In this document: positions 46,650 through 57,017 of the stretch, one piece after another
Position numbering within the stretch: position 1 is the first letter of the stretch
Layout: each line of letters opens with the position of its first letter
DNA from: Alteromonas sp. KUL106
Lineage (GTDB): Bacteria > Pseudomonadota > Gammaproteobacteria > Enterobacterales > Alteromonadaceae
Length of the DNA: 64,000 bases
Direction: 5' to 3'
Assembly (NCBI RefSeq): GCF_009811415.1
Contig: NZ_BLIG01000016.1
Coordinates: 1 to 64,000 of the forward strand
Program-made: the position numbers and the translations under genes
Notes under the pieces: generated by a model
What the model was told of the DNA's origin: nothing
The model's input: only the letters and a program-made list of their open reading frames with translations
Databases searched by the model: none

Positions 46650-46725
46650 AAAAAGCGGGCTAGTCATTCTTACTTGTCATCATTATTGTCATGATGGTTA
46701 GCGTAGAATCTAGACCCGCTTTTTG
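46650..46725. terminator. Bidirectional terminator between DUF3718 and RND genes
   Basis: AAAAGCGGG (46651-46659) pairs with CCCGCTTTT (46715-46723) across a loop that itself contains CATCA/TGATG. T- and A-rich flanks suit termination of the two convergent genes. Confidence 0.7.
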
Positions 46726-46738
46726 TCTTATCCTATTT

Positions 46739-49700
46739 TCAGTTTGCTATTTTAATGTATGTCGCTACGCGAGCTTTGCTGGTTTTAAATAAGCGCTGCG
46801 TTTTAAACCTGAGCTTTAGCAGCAATACGTAAGCGAGAGGTACCAAAAACAAGCTGGTAAGCGTTGAAAATACCAGCCCACCAATGATGGCTATCGCCAT
46901 TGGAGAGTAAGGCGGTCCATCACCACCAATACGTGTATTGCCCATAGCAAGCGGGATAAGCCCCAGAACAGTCGTGGCTACTGTCATCAGGATTGGCCTG
47001 ATACGGCTCATACATCCTTCAATTACTGCGTCATACAACGATAGGCCGTCGTTTATGAGTTGGTTAATTCTATCAACCAACACAATGCCATTGTTCACTA
47101 CGATGCCCATAAGAATCAACATGCCAATCATCCCCATGATAGACATTGATGTACCCGTAACCATGAATGCCCAGAACACACCCGTGAAGGAAAACAGTAG
47201 GGACGTTATCACAGACGTAGGAAGGATAAGCGACTCAAACAGCGCTGCCATCACAACGTATATCATGCAAAGTGCCAACAGCATGTTCATTTGCATCACT
47301 GCGTTGGCTTCATCCTGACGTGAGAAACTGCCGTCTAGCGTCCACTTGTAACCCGTAGGCAATTCAATATTCGCAAGTGCTTTCTCGATGCGCTCGCGGG
47401 CTTGTTCAGTCGTGGTTTCTCCCTCTAAGTTGGCGCCGATAGCAAGCGCGGTTTGACGGTAGTTGCGGTTAATTTGCGATAACTGTGGCACAACGGAGAA
47501 ATCAGCAATCATATTTAGCGTTACAGACTGCCCCTGCGCAAAGCCAATGTTGATATTCTTTAGTTCGCTCAGTGAGGCTTGAATATCGCTACCGAATTTA
47601 AGCTGCACCGCTACTTCTCCGGCGTCACCATAACGGAATGTGCGCAAATTACTGCCTCGTAGGGCCGTAGAGATCAGTTTAGCCACATCATTAACTTGAA
47701 TGCCGAAGCGGTTAGCTTTCTCTCTGTCTATGCGTATTTGAACTTCATCGCGGGTAGATCCCGTGTCTGCTTTTACATCTTCCAGCCCGTTAATAGTGGA
47801 AAGAATAGGAATGATTTGTTCGGAAATATTTATCAAGGTTTCTGACGACTCGCCCAATAGCGTTACTCTTACGCCACCACCATTACCGCTATCCCACTGG
47901 AAAGAGGGGCGAGCCCGCACAAACGAAGGCATGTTTTTGCGAATATCTTCTTTAATTTTTCCTACACTTACGGGCAACTCGTCATTCAGCGTAATGCCGC
48001 TTACTGCATGGCCAGCGGTAAAATAGGTATAGACCTGCTTTATATGAAAACGCTCTTGATTTTCATAAAGGTAAGCCTCCATTTTATCTACAGTCTTTTC
48101 CACTTCTTCCAGTGTGAAGTTCTGTGTTACGTGATAGTTAAGCCAAATGCGCTCTTGGTTATTGTTACCTTCATCGTCTGATGTCACTGCCTGCATCGGC
48201 ACAAAGGTCGACGCCAATATAAATAGAGCGATAATGCAGGTTATGCCCTGGTGCTTCAACATCCAGTTAAGTGCACGGCCATAGCCTGTTATGTATGAAG
48301 GTGTTTTAGGTGTTTTTACAACCGGAATTTTTACCTTTGTTGTCAGCAATGGAATAAGTGTTTTGGCAATAAAAAGCGACGCGAACAGGGATATACAGAT
48401 TGCCACGGCGACGTGCTCTAAGAAAATTGTCACGTCTATTTTTACTCCAATTATGTTGGGTAAAAATACAATCGCCGTGGTTGCCGTTCCGGCTATTACC
48501 GCTAAGCTGACTTTGTTCACTCCGATTTGCGTGGCCCGTTTAACATCACCTTCTTGTTGGCGTTCTTGAAAGATGCTTTCGGTGATCACAACGGCGTTGT
48601 CTACCAACATACCTACCGCTAACATCAGACCCATAAGTGATAAGATATTTAAGGTATAACCCAACAGATACATCACGCCTAAAGTGATACAAATTGAGAA
48701 TGGTACAGAAAGCACCACAATTAAGGTGGTGGTAAGTTGTCGCAAGAATAAGTACAGCACAATGACTGATAACAACGCACCTAATAAACCTGCGTTAAGC
48801 AAGTCGCTTAGTGATGACGTAACGCTTTTGGCGGTATCGTCCATTACAAACAAACTAATGCCTGTGAACTCAGGGTCTTCCTTGGCTTTTTCGATAACTT
48901 TCATCACCGCGTCAGAAACTTCTACGAGGTTACTGCCCGATTCACGAAATACATTGAAGCCCACCGCAAAGGTACGATCTAAATGACGTCCTTCGTTGCG
49001 CTGCGGGAGTTCGTACGTCACGCTGGCTATATCAGAAAGACGTACGCTGCGACTCACCCACATATTTTTGAAATCGTTAACGTCGGTAAATTCACCCGTC
49101 GGATTAACCAGTATTTTTTCGCCGTTGTTGTACATGTAGCCCGCGGTAAGCGAGAAGTTTGCGTTTTGAAGCTGCTGTTCTAAACGGGTGCCGTCTATTT
49201 GGTAGGCCGCCATTTTTTTAGGATCTAGGCGAATCGTAATCTGACGCTTCATGGTGCCGTAAAGCTCAACTTTCGATACACCCGGAACACGCTCTAGCGG
49301 ACGTTTAAGGTTGCGCTCAAGCAAGTCGTAAGCATTTGATAAGTCGCGGTCGCTCGATACACGCAGCTGAAATATAGGCATATCGTTGGTGTTAAACTTG
49401 TACACCATGATCCGCTCTATATCGTCAGGAAGCTCGTGGCGAATGGCATCAATTTTTTCCCGTGCTTCGATGCTTTTGGCTTTAAGGTTTTCATCCCAGT
49501 CAAACTCCACAATCACTTCAGCCATATTGTCGTAAGAGCGTGCCCTTAAGCGCTTTATCCCCGACATGGTAGCAACGGCTTCTTCAACCGGGCGGGTGAT
49601 CATCGTTTCAATTTCAACTGGCGTCGCATCAGGGTAGGGGATCTGCACCACCATTTCTGGAATATCGATCCCAGGGAATTTCTCTAAAGGAAGCAAGCGT

Positions 49701-49918
49701 CCAGATACAATGCCGAACAGTAGCATAGACAAAAACAGCATGCCGATAGTGACAGGCTTATTGAGGGCAAAACGTGCCAGCGAGGCGCCTATACCTGCAA
49801 TCTTTGAAAGGTGCGGCTGTGAAGCTATATCTGCCTCGTGTTTATTCGTTTCACTCGCTTGGCGCTTTTCAGTATTGGTTTGAGCACTCTTGTTAGAGCT
49901 GTGGAAAGGCGTACTCAT
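46739..49918 (-). CDS. RND efflux pump inner-membrane subunit, second of a pair
   Basis: This 1059-residue transporter of the AcrB/MdtC fold has twelve membrane helices and two large periplasmic loops. The TM4 proton-relay region is LMLAVGMLVDNAVVITES, and the repeat-half counterpart is GIVVNNGIVLVDRINQ. A 40-residue polar N-terminal extension (HSSNKSAQTNTEKRQASETN) is longer than usual. The start overlaps the stop of the first pump gene by 4 bp. With two different pump proteins and one adaptor, a heterotrimer of the MdtBC kind is likely. Substrates cannot be told from sequence. Confidence 0.92.
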   Translation of the reverse strand: MSTPFHSSNKSAQTNTEKRQASETNKHEADIASQPHLSKIAGIGASLARFALNKPVTIGMLFLSMLLFGIVSGRLLPLEKFPGIDIPEMVVQIPYPDATPVEIETMITRPVEEAVATMSGIKRLRARSYDNMAEVIVEFDWDENLKAKSIEAREKIDAIRHELPDDIERIMVYKFNTNDMPIFQLRVSSDRDLSNAYDLLERNLKRPLERVPGVSKVELYGTMKRQITIRLDPKKMAAYQIDGTRLEQQLQNANFSLTAGYMYNNGEKILVNPTGEFTDVNDFKNMWVSRSVRLSDIASVTYELPQRNEGRHLDRTFAVGFNVFRESGSNLVEVSDAVMKVIEKAKEDPEFTGISLFVMDDTAKSVTSSLSDLLNAGLLGALLSVIVLYLFLRQLTTTLIVVLSVPFSICITLGVMYLLGYTLNILSLMGLMLAVGMLVDNAVVITESIFQERQQEGDVKRATQIGVNKVSLAVIAGTATTAIVFLPNIIGVKIDVTIFLEHVAVAICISLFASLFIAKTLIPLLTTKVKIPVVKTPKTPSYITGYGRALNWMLKHQGITCIIALFILASTFVPMQAVTSDDEGNNNQERIWLNYHVTQNFTLEEVEKTVDKMEAYLYENQERFHIKQVYTYFTAGHAVSGITLNDELPVSVGKIKEDIRKNMPSFVRARPSFQWDSGNGGGVRVTLLGESSETLINISEQIIPILSTINGLEDVKADTGSTRDEVQIRIDREKANRFGIQVNDVAKLISTALRGSNLRTFRYGDAGEVAVQLKFGSDIQASLSELKNINIGFAQGQSVTLNMIADFSVVPQLSQINRNYRQTALAIGANLEGETTTEQARERIEKALANIELPTGYKWTLDGSFSRQDEANAVMQMNMLLALCMIYVVMAALFESLILPTSVITSLLFSFTGVFWAFMVTGTSMSIMGMIGMLILMGIVVNNGIVLVDRINQLINDGLSLYDAVIEGCMSRIRPILMTVATTVLGLIPLAMGNTRIGGDGPPYSPMAIAIIGGLVFSTLTSLFLVPLAYVLLLKLRFKTQRLFKTSKARVATYIKIAN

Positions 49919-52900
49919 AGTACACCTCCTTTTGACGTGGCTTCTTCGTCACCAAAACCCACCTTGGAATCAGTGTTTACAGACGTTTTTTGCTTAGCCG
50001 TTTTCTTAACATCGAACAGGCTGTAAAGCACGGGCAGAAGGATAAGGGTGAGCATGCTTGCAAACAGAAGGCCGTAAATAACCGTAATGGCCATTGGCGT
50101 GCGAATTTCGGCACCTTCGCCAAGACCAAACGCCATAGGCAATAAACCCAGTACCGTAGTAAGTGTGGTCATAACGATAGGGCGTAAGCGGGTTTTTGCT
50201 GCATCTAGAATAGCCGCGTCTTTATCTAAACCTTGACGGCGTAGCTGATTAATACGGTCAACTAATACAATGGCGTTATTCACTACAATGCCGCACAGCA
50301 TAATCAAACCGATAAATACCACCACATTAAGCGGCGTATTGGTAAGCCACAGGCCGTACACAGAACCCGCACCGGCCAGCGGCACTGCGAATAAAATAAG
50401 CAGTGGGTGTAGCAACGACTCAAACTGTGATGCCATAACCAAATACACCATGAACACTGCAAGTGCTAGGGCAAACTGTAGAGAACGGAAGCTGCTCTGC
50501 ATGTCTTCGCTCTGTCCGGTGACTTCTGCACTCAAAGATAGGGGAAGCTGGGTTTCAGCAATGACCTTGTTGGCAACGGCAACCGCTTCATCAAGCTTAC
50601 CTTTGGCTAGGTTCGCAGATACCAGCGCTACGCGCTGCTGGCCAACGCGGGTTATTTCACTTGGACCTACGCTCATGTACACATCAGCGACGGCGCTTAA
50701 TGGGATAGGTTGTGCCGAGCCTGGGTTAACAATAATGGCGCGTACGCTGGCGATGTCATCTCGCTGGTTTTCTTGCGTTCTTACAAGCACATCCACTTTT
50801 CTGTCTTCAACGCTGTATTGCGTGGCAACACGGCCACCCACTTTAGCGGCGATGAGTTGAGAAACGGTAGACGCATCAAGCTCAAGTCGAGCAAGTTTTG
50901 CGTGTTGGAAGGCTATTTTAAGCTCTGGATTTCCGTCGCGAATGCTGGTGGTAACGTCAGCGAAATTGCTATAACTAGCGAGTTTTGTCGCAATGGCGTC
51001 GCCATACTGCTGTAATTGATTAAGGTCGTAGCCCGCAATTTCAATTTGAATAGGCGAGGCAAAGCTAAATAGCTCTGGCTCTGAAAACGTTGCCTGAACC
51101 TGAGGTTTGAAGGCTAGGTAATCACGAAGCGCACGCTTCACATCGTCCATGTCGCCAGCTGTCGCCGTAGGCTGCATGACAATGTTTAAACGACCCCAAT
51201 GATCACCACCTTGATTTGGCGCTGCGCTTATAAGGCTTCCTGTACCAGACATGGCATACGTGCGAAGCACTTTGGTTTCGCCGCCACTATTGTTATTTAC
51301 CGCAACTGCGGCAAGCTCGCTGATAATAGCGTCGGTACGCGCGAGTGGCGATCCTGCCGGAAGGGTCACTTCTACTGAGAATTCTCCCTGGGATAGGGTT
51401 GGGATGAGTTCCATGCCCAATCTCGGGATCAGCAACACCGCGCCCGCCGCAAGTACAAAGGCAATGGCGAGAACTAGCGCTTTTGCTCGAAGGCTTATAC
51501 GTAGCAGTTTTTCATAAGCAGAGGCGAGAAGGTCAAACGCTTTATTAAATAACCAGATAAGTGGTTTAAACGCAACGCTCAGTAGTTTACTGACGATATG
51601 CCATGCCCCGATCACCAATGTCACTAAGGCTGCAGGTAAAAACACAAAGACAAGCCTGAATACCCAACGAATTGGCAGGGTAATGTAATACATAACTTTG
51701 CCAAACGTTGACGTAGGAGCGGTAGGCGCAGGAGTAGTGAACACATCTTCGTGATCTAGCTGTTGTTTTTTCTTCTTGTGCGCCATTGCTGGAATGAGTG
51801 TCAGCGCGACAACAAGGGAGGCGGCCAAAGCGAACGACACGGTCAACGCTTGATCTTTAAACAGTTGCCCTGCAATGCCTTCTACAAATATCAGCGGCAC
51901 AAACACCGCCATTGTAGTCAGTGTCGAAGCCACAATCGCACCAGAAACTTCTTTTGTACCTTCGCTGGCTGCAGATGACTCTGCTTCTGTGGCTTTTGCC
52001 GTTGATTTTTCATTCGCTGTCGCGTTTTCGCTTCCTGCGGTTTTAAGCTTTTTGTGACGATCGATATTTTCAAGCACAACAATACTGTTATCTACCAATA
52101 GCCCTACCGCGAGAGCAATACCCCCTAAGCTCATCATATTTAAGCTTATATCGTTAGCATACATCAGATTAAAAGTAGTAATAACGGATACGGGAATAGA
52201 GACCGAGATAATAACGGTAGCCCAAAAATCTTTAAGGAAAAGATACAGCACTAACATGGCTAAAATACCGCCCATTACCGCTGCTGATTTCACGTTGTCT
52301 ATGGCTTGTTTAATGAATACACTCTGGTCATAAATTTCGCTAAGCGCATAGTTCGATGGAAGGGTATCGATCACTTCGTTTAATCGGGTGGCTACTTTTT
52401 GTGCAACGTCAACCGCATTAGCGTCGCCTTCTTTATAAATGGCTATTTCGATGCCTTCACTGCCATTGAATCGAGTCACTACGTTACGGTCTTTATACGC
52501 ACTTTCTACCGTGGCAATATCTTTAAGCTGGATGTTTTTGCCTTCAAAACGGCCAATAAACAGGTTTTCTATATCGCTAAGCGTTTCAAACTGATTCAGG
52601 GTTCTGACCAAAAACGCCTGAGCTGCGTTGTCAATACGTCCACCCGCAGCATTAATGTTTTCAGCACTCACTCGGTCAATAATACGGGTAATGGGGATGG
52701 ACAGCTGACTGGCTTTCTGTTGGTCAATAAGAATGTGAATCTCGTTTTCTAAACCACCACCAACGCGTACAGCTGCCACACCTTCTACCGACTCCAAAGC
52801 ACGTTTTACCTGCTGTTCGGCATATAAACGCAGTCGCTTCATTTGCGCTACACTTAAACTTGATGTGTCACTTTGTGCCGTAAGCCCCAGTTTGATAACG

Positions 52901-53304
52901 GGATCTAAACTTGGGTTAAAGCGAAGGAGTCTTGGTTTTTCAATATCAAGGGGAAGTTGTAAAACATCGAGTTTTTCGCGCACTTCTAAACTCGCGAAAT
53001 CCATGTCAGTACCCCACGCGAAAGACAGCACTACATCAGACTGACCGGCGCGCGACGTGGACGTGACTTTACGTACGCCTTTTACTACACCGATGGCTTC
53101 TTCAATGGGTTTTGAAACCAGTTGTTCAACTTCGCCTGGTGCCGCACCGTCATAGTCGGTGCGAATGGTAAGGGTAGGGTAAGACAAGTCAGGCAGTAAG
53201 TTAACAGACAGTCTGCCTAACGACACCATACCAAATAGCAATACCGCAAAAGTGAACATACTAACGGCAACAGGGCGCTTTACAGCAATATCTACAATAC
53301 GCAT
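49915..53304 (-). CDS. RND efflux pump inner-membrane subunit, first of a pair
   Basis: This 1129-residue RND protein is longer than typical members (about 1040). The extra length is a central cytoplasmic part: an Ala/Glu/Ser/Lys-rich low-complexity stretch after the TM4 segment (ENATANEKSTAKATEAESS), and two additional hydrophobic segments in the middle loop (ITLPIRWVFRLVFVFLPAAL, VIGAWHIVSKLLSVAF). Proton-relay motif is LAVGLLVDNSIVVLEN. It begins 25 bp after the adaptor gene and overlaps the second pump gene by 4 bp. Confidence 0.92.
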   Translation of the reverse strand: MRIVDIAVKRPVAVSMFTFAVLLFGMVSLGRLSVNLLPDLSYPTLTIRTDYDGAAPGEVEQLVSKPIEEAIGVVKGVRKVTSTSRAGQSDVVLSFAWGTDMDFASLEVREKLDVLQLPLDIEKPRLLRFNPSLDPVIKLGLTAQSDTSSLSVAQMKRLRLYAEQQVKRALESVEGVAAVRVGGGLENEIHILIDQQKASQLSIPITRIIDRVSAENINAAGGRIDNAAQAFLVRTLNQFETLSDIENLFIGRFEGKNIQLKDIATVESAYKDRNVVTRFNGSEGIEIAIYKEGDANAVDVAQKVATRLNEVIDTLPSNYALSEIYDQSVFIKQAIDNVKSAAVMGGILAMLVLYLFLKDFWATVIISVSIPVSVITTFNLMYANDISLNMMSLGGIALAVGLLVDNSIVVLENIDRHKKLKTAGSENATANEKSTAKATEAESSAASEGTKEVSGAIVASTLTTMAVFVPLIFVEGIAGQLFKDQALTVSFALAASLVVALTLIPAMAHKKKKQQLDHEDVFTTPAPTAPTSTFGKVMYYITLPIRWVFRLVFVFLPAALVTLVIGAWHIVSKLLSVAFKPLIWLFNKAFDLLASAYEKLLRISLRAKALVLAIAFVLAAGAVLLIPRLGMELIPTLSQGEFSVEVTLPAGSPLARTDAIISELAAVAVNNNSGGETKVLRTYAMSGTGSLISAAPNQGGDHWGRLNIVMQPTATAGDMDDVKRALRDYLAFKPQVQATFSEPELFSFASPIQIEIAGYDLNQLQQYGDAIATKLASYSNFADVTTSIRDGNPELKIAFQHAKLARLELDASTVSQLIAAKVGGRVATQYSVEDRKVDVLVRTQENQRDDIASVRAIIVNPGSAQPIPLSAVADVYMSVGPSEITRVGQQRVALVSANLAKGKLDEAVAVANKVIAETQLPLSLSAEVTGQSEDMQSSFRSLQFALALAVFMVYLVMASQFESLLHPLLILFAVPLAGAGSVYGLWLTNTPLNVVVFIGLIMLCGIVVNNAIVLVDRINQLRRQGLDKDAAILDAAKTRLRPIVMTTLTTVLGLLPMAFGLGEGAEIRTPMAITVIYGLLFASMLTLILLPVLYSLFDVKKTAKQKTSVNTDSKVGFGDEEATSKGGVL

Positions 53305-53329
53305 TGTGTGAATTCCTTGTTAGGCCGAA

Positions 53330-54463
53330 TTAGCTGTTAACTACTTCAACAGGGGCGCTGTCTTTCAAGTTTTGGTGACCTGCGGTAACCACTTCTTCAT
53401 TACCTTTTAAACCATTGATAACTTCAACGACTTCGTTGTTTTCAAAGCCTGTAGAAATATTAACTTTTTTAACTTTGCCATTATCGACAACAAATACGCT
53501 GTGGTTGTTATCAATGGTAACTAGCGCTCTGCGGGGCAGTAAGGTAGCGTTAGCATGGGTAGCATAAGCGAGTGATACATCGGTAAACATGCCGGCTTTA
53601 AGTTTGTTATCTTCGTTAGGTACTTTCAATGTCACTTTAAACGTGCCGGTGGTCGCATCTATTACTGGGCTAATTCGCTCTACGTTGGCCGTAATCGTCC
53701 TGTCGCCTAAGGCCGCAACTGTCAACTTAGCGCCTTGCCCAATGACCACGTTAGGCAGCTCGTTTTCGGGTAAATACACAATGCCTTGCAGATTGCGCTG
53801 CTGAACAATATGGAACATTCTCTCCCGTTGGAACGATTCGGTTAAGTTACCTACTTTGGCGTTTCGCTCTGCAATGTATCCATCAATTGGTGCTGTAATC
53901 GTGGCTTCTTTCAAATCAAGTTCAGCCAAACGTACAGACGCTTTTGCCGATTCAAATTGCGCTTTGAGTTTGTCGTAGGTATCGTCACTGATAAGCTTTT
54001 TAGAATATACTTTGTTGACTTTCTCTAGCTCACTTTCAATGCCGGCTAAATCAGCCAGTGCTTTTGACAAATTCAGCTCGTAGCGTCGCTTATCAAGTTG
54101 GGCCAGCACTTGACCTTTTTCAACATAATCACCTTCTTCCACGAAGATTTCTTCGATAATTCCAGACGCTCGCGCAACGACAAACGCTTCTTCGCGGGCT
54201 TCTAAAATAGCCGTGGTGTCGTAGGTTGACGTTATGTCGCCAGTGATGATGGTTTGCGTTTCAACAGGGATAGCGAAAACGGCTTCTTCCATTTCAGTGG
54301 TATTGGCTTTGTCGTTGACCGCATCGGCGTCGGAGCATGCGGCTATCGAAAGCGATAGCGCAACGATACCACTACCAACAAGTAGTTTGATCGAATTTGG
54401 CGAAAACGGTAATAGTGAGCAGAGCGGAGAGAAAGTGGTATTGCTTTGCGCTGATGTATCCAT
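53330..54463 (-). CDS. RND periplasmic adaptor (membrane fusion) lipoprotein
   Basis: The ATG at 54463 is chosen (AGGG upstream); the frame is open to 54523. In the 377-residue product a lipoprotein signal ends at LSIAAC, giving a lipidated cysteine near residue 43. The order hairpin, lipoyl and beta-barrel is clear: VARASGIIEEIFVEEGDYVEKGQ (first lipoyl half), a coiled coil around 150-190, ATITAPIDGYIAERNAKVGN (second half), then the barrel and membrane-proximal domain. It links the two RND pumps below it to an outer-membrane channel, which is not encoded here. Confidence 0.93.
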   Translation of the reverse strand: MDTSAQSNTTFSPLCSLLPFSPNSIKLLVGSGIVALSLSIAACSDADAVNDKANTTEMEEAVFAIPVETQTIITGDITSTYDTTAILEAREEAFVVARASGIIEEIFVEEGDYVEKGQVLAQLDKRRYELNLSKALADLAGIESELEKVNKVYSKKLISDDTYDKLKAQFESAKASVRLAELDLKEATITAPIDGYIAERNAKVGNLTESFQRERMFHIVQQRNLQGIVYLPENELPNVVIGQGAKLTVAALGDRTITANVERISPVIDATTGTFKVTLKVPNEDNKLKAGMFTDVSLAYATHANATLLPRRALVTIDNNHSVFVVDNGKVKKVNISTGFENNEVVEVINGLKGNEEVVTAGHQNLKDSAPVEVVNS

Positions 54464-54593
54464 GGTCAATAACCCTAACGTAATTGTCGTTATATAATAA
54501 TGACCGTCTACAGCAGCTAACATGCCAAAGATGTTAATTAATGTTAAATTGTATGTTTTTCAATAAGATAGATGTATAAAAAAGCATTTCAAT

Positions 54594-54624
54594 AAAAAAG
54601 CCAACCTTGATGGTTGGCTTTTTT
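54594..54624 (-). terminator. Intrinsic terminator after the OsmC gene
   Basis: AAAAAAGCCAACC and GGTTGGCTTTTTT form a perfect stem with a short TTGAT loop, with A and T tracts on either side. On the minus strand it lies 53 bp after the OsmC-family stop and ahead of the RND operon. Confidence 0.9.
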
Positions 54625-54676
54625 AGCTAATGCTTAGTGGTAATCACTAATAAGCGGTTTATTCCACTAAAGTTTA

Positions 54677-55069
54677 TTAAACCAAAGTATAGCTTGTGGT
54701 GATGTCAACGTTACCCGTTAACATAAGCATGACAGAGCAATACTTCTCTGCAGAAAGTTGCACGGCGCGAGCAAGGGCTTTTTCGCTTATTCCTTCGCCA
54801 GACACTGTGTAGTGCGCGTGTATTTTAGTGAATACACGTGGTGGCTCTTCAGCACGCTCAGCGTCCAATTCACAATTACAGGCTTCGATGTTAAAACGGC
54901 CTTTTTTAAGAATGTCTACTACGTCAACACTCGAACAAGCACCAACGGCTAACAGTACTGACTCCATTGGAGATACGGCCTTACCGCTGCCGTCCATTAC
55001 CGTTTTGTAGCCGCTGTCTGTTGTACCGGTAAATGTTAAATCCTGATCCCAAGAAACACGTGCTTTCAT
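54677..55069 (-). CDS. OsmC/Ohr-family peroxidase-like protein
   Basis: The ATG at 55069 follows AGGA by 7 nt; the frame extends to 55087. The product has 130 residues. Redox cysteines sit in GACSSVDVV and EKYCSVML, as in the YhfA-like branch of OsmC proteins, which reduce organic hydroperoxides or act in stress tolerance. The branch with extra cysteines (EACNCELD) is noted. It is monocistronic with its own terminator. Confidence 0.87.
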   Translation of the reverse strand: MKARVSWDQDLTFTGTTDSGYKTVMDGSGKAVSPMESVLLAVGACSSVDVVDILKKGRFNIEACNCELDAERAEEPPRVFTKIHAHYTVSGEGISEKALARAVQLSAEKYCSVMLMLTGNVDITTSYTLV

Positions 55070-55267
55070 TGTTTGTCCTAATGTCATAAAAATAAAAAAG
55101 AGAGCGGCAAGTCAAGCTTGGTAAGCACGTCATAGCCGCCGCCCGAAGGGAGCGTTATGGAAGCCTTTTACGCTTTATCACAGTCCTTTAATTTAGCTCA
55201 CTAGAGCGTCCAGGACCGTTTCGAGATTAAAAGGCTTCTATTTAAATCGAAATTTGTACACCAAAGA

Positions 55268-56158
55268 TCAGCTGGCCTTAGTAAGGCGAATAGCGTCAGG
55301 CCCGAGCGTGATTTTCTTCTGCTTATACAACGCCCCTAATGCTTTTTTATAGGCCGCTTTACTTACGTTAAAATGAGAGTAAATGGCTTCTGGTGCACTC
55401 TTATCCGTTAACGTTGAAATACCACCATGGGCTTCTAAATCATCCAAAATAGCTTGCTGAAGGGCATCACGGCCACCTTTATCCACACGCTGAAGGGCTA
55501 CGTCCACCTTTCCATCTTCACGAATGGTTTTAATTACACCTTCAGTGGCTTGCCCAACTTTAAGCGGCTTAAAAGCGTCACTGTGGAAGATTAGCCCTAG
55601 GCTCTTTTCATTGATAACTACCTTAAAGCCTAAATCTGTTTTGGCGTAGACTAAGCAATTCACTGTATCACCCTCGTTGAGATAGGCGCTGCTTTCCTTT
55701 AGGAAATAGTGAAGTTTAGTGGCACCCAAAATTCGTTGGGTTTTATCGTCAAAAAAGGTGTGAACGACGTAATACATACCGGGGTTAACCGGTTGAGCTT
55801 GGTAGTCGTTAGGCATTAATAGATCGTTTTCTAAGCCCCAATCGAAGAACGCGCCAAAATTAGTAGCAGACACCGCTTTAAGTACCTTGGTCTCGCCCAC
55901 TTGAATAAGAGGTTTCTTCATGGTGGCATAGAGGTCGCCGCGCTGATCCGTGGCCACAAAGACTTCAACCTGTTGCCCCTCGGTGAGCGATGCTTCTACT
56001 TCGTCAATCGCAAGAGTAACGGTTTGCAGATCATCAGCATCATCTATAGCTATCACGCTGTCGTTCTCGTCATTGTTTTCGACAAGTGGCGCTAGAGCGT
56101 AGCCAAAGGGGTATTGGGCTACGACGCGTAATGTATTAATTTTTCCAATATTTATCAT
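55268..56158 (-). CDS. CvfB-like S1 RNA-binding protein
   Basis: The product has 296 residues from the ATG at 56158; a longer frame begins at 56191. Three S1-type segments occur in order (VVAQYPFGYALAPLV; VSATNFGAFFDWGLENDLLM; YAKTDLGFKVVINEKSLGLI), followed by a C-terminal winged-helix (KSAPEAIYSHFNVSKAAYKKAL), the CvfB/YitL layout. Homologues bind RNA and affect virulence gene expression in Staphylococcus; its role in this organism is not known. It is divergent from pxpA, with 65 bp between the starts. Confidence 0.87.
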   Translation of the reverse strand: MINIGKINTLRVVAQYPFGYALAPLVENNDENDSVIAIDDADDLQTVTLAIDEVEASLTEGQQVEVFVATDQRGDLYATMKKPLIQVGETKVLKAVSATNFGAFFDWGLENDLLMPNDYQAQPVNPGMYYVVHTFFDDKTQRILGATKLHYFLKESSAYLNEGDTVNCLVYAKTDLGFKVVINEKSLGLIFHSDAFKPLKVGQATEGVIKTIREDGKVDVALQRVDKGGRDALQQAILDDLEAHGGISTLTDKSAPEAIYSHFNVSKAAYKKALGALYKQKKITLGPDAIRLTKAS

Positions 56159-56223
56159 CAGCACTGACTTTTTAAAAAGAACAGGTAACATGATACTGGA
56201 ATGAACGTAAGAGCTAAACCATT

Positions 56224-56961
56224 ATGAAGTTAAATTGCGATTTAGGTGAGAGTTTTGGCGCGTGGTCTATGCCAGTGGAATCGGCCATCATGGCGGAAAT
56301 AGATCAGGCAAACATAGCGTGTGGTTTTCATGCCGGCGACCCGTTAGTGATGAAGCAAGCTTTATTTCTAGCGAAAACCCATGGTGTAGCCATTGGTGCA
56401 CATCCAGCGTATCCCGATCTTCAGGGGTTTGGTCGCAGAAGTATGACGGTAGCAGCCGATGAACTCATTGCTATGATCCAGTATCAAGTAAGTGCACTAA
56501 GCGGTATGGCAGCGCTGCACGGGACAATGGTCAGCTACGTGAAACCTCATGGTGCGCTTTACAATGATATGATGAAAGACCTTAACGTTAGGCGAGCAGT
56601 GATGAAAAGCATCGGTGAGATAAACGCTCAGTCTTCTCAAGAGCCGTTAGCCTTGATGGTGCAAGCGACGGCTAAAAATGACGAAATCAAAGAAGAGGCG
56701 AAAGGGTGGACATTACCGCTGTATTTTGAAGCCTTTTCCGACAGACGCTATACCGATGACGGTCTATTACAATCCCGTGCTATCGAAGGTGCGGTATTGG
56801 ATGAGAATGCGGCACTGAGTCAGGCTGAGCAGCTTATAGAGTTTGGTACTGTAACTACCGCATCAGGAAAAACGTTGAAAATAGAAGCCGATTCCCTCTG
56901 CGTACATGGCGACACGCTAGGCGCGGTCAGCATTGCTCAAAGGATCAGAGCATTTCTATAA
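56224..56961 (+). CDS. pxpA: 5-oxoprolinase subunit PxpA (LamB/YcsF)
   Basis: This 245-residue subunit of the ATP-dependent 5-oxoproline (pyroglutamate) hydrolase is the normal length. Family blocks are LNCDLGESFGAW, IACGFHAGDP, GAHPAYPDLQGFGRR and YVKPHGALYND. PxpABC recycles 5-oxoproline, a damage product of glutamine, to glutamate. The gene starts the pxpA-pxpB-pxpC-aminotransferase operon, with 56 bp to pxpB. Confidence 0.94.
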   Translation: MKLNCDLGESFGAWSMPVESAIMAEIDQANIACGFHAGDPLVMKQALFLAKTHGVAIGAHPAYPDLQGFGRRSMTVAADELIAMIQYQVSALSGMAALHGTMVSYVKPHGALYNDMMKDLNVRRAVMKSIGEINAQSSQEPLALMVQATAKNDEIKEEAKGWTLPLYFEAFSDRRYTDDGLLQSRAIEGAVLDENAALSQAEQLIEFGTVTTASGKTLKIEADSLCVHGDTLGAVSIAQRIRAFL

Positions 56962-57017
56962 ATTTGCCTCATTAAAAACACATTTATTAAGAATAATAAC
57001 GGTATCAAGGACAGCAA

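Noticed and set aside
48291..52752. Plus-strand ORFs of 60-200 codons across the RND operon
   Set aside because: They are shadows of the long minus-strand pump genes and have no motifs or ribosome-binding sites.
55160..55238. GAAGCCTTTT / AAAAGGCTTC inverted pair between osmC-like and cvfB-like genes
   Set aside because: The 59-nt spacer and lack of a U-tract make a terminator or small RNA too speculative.
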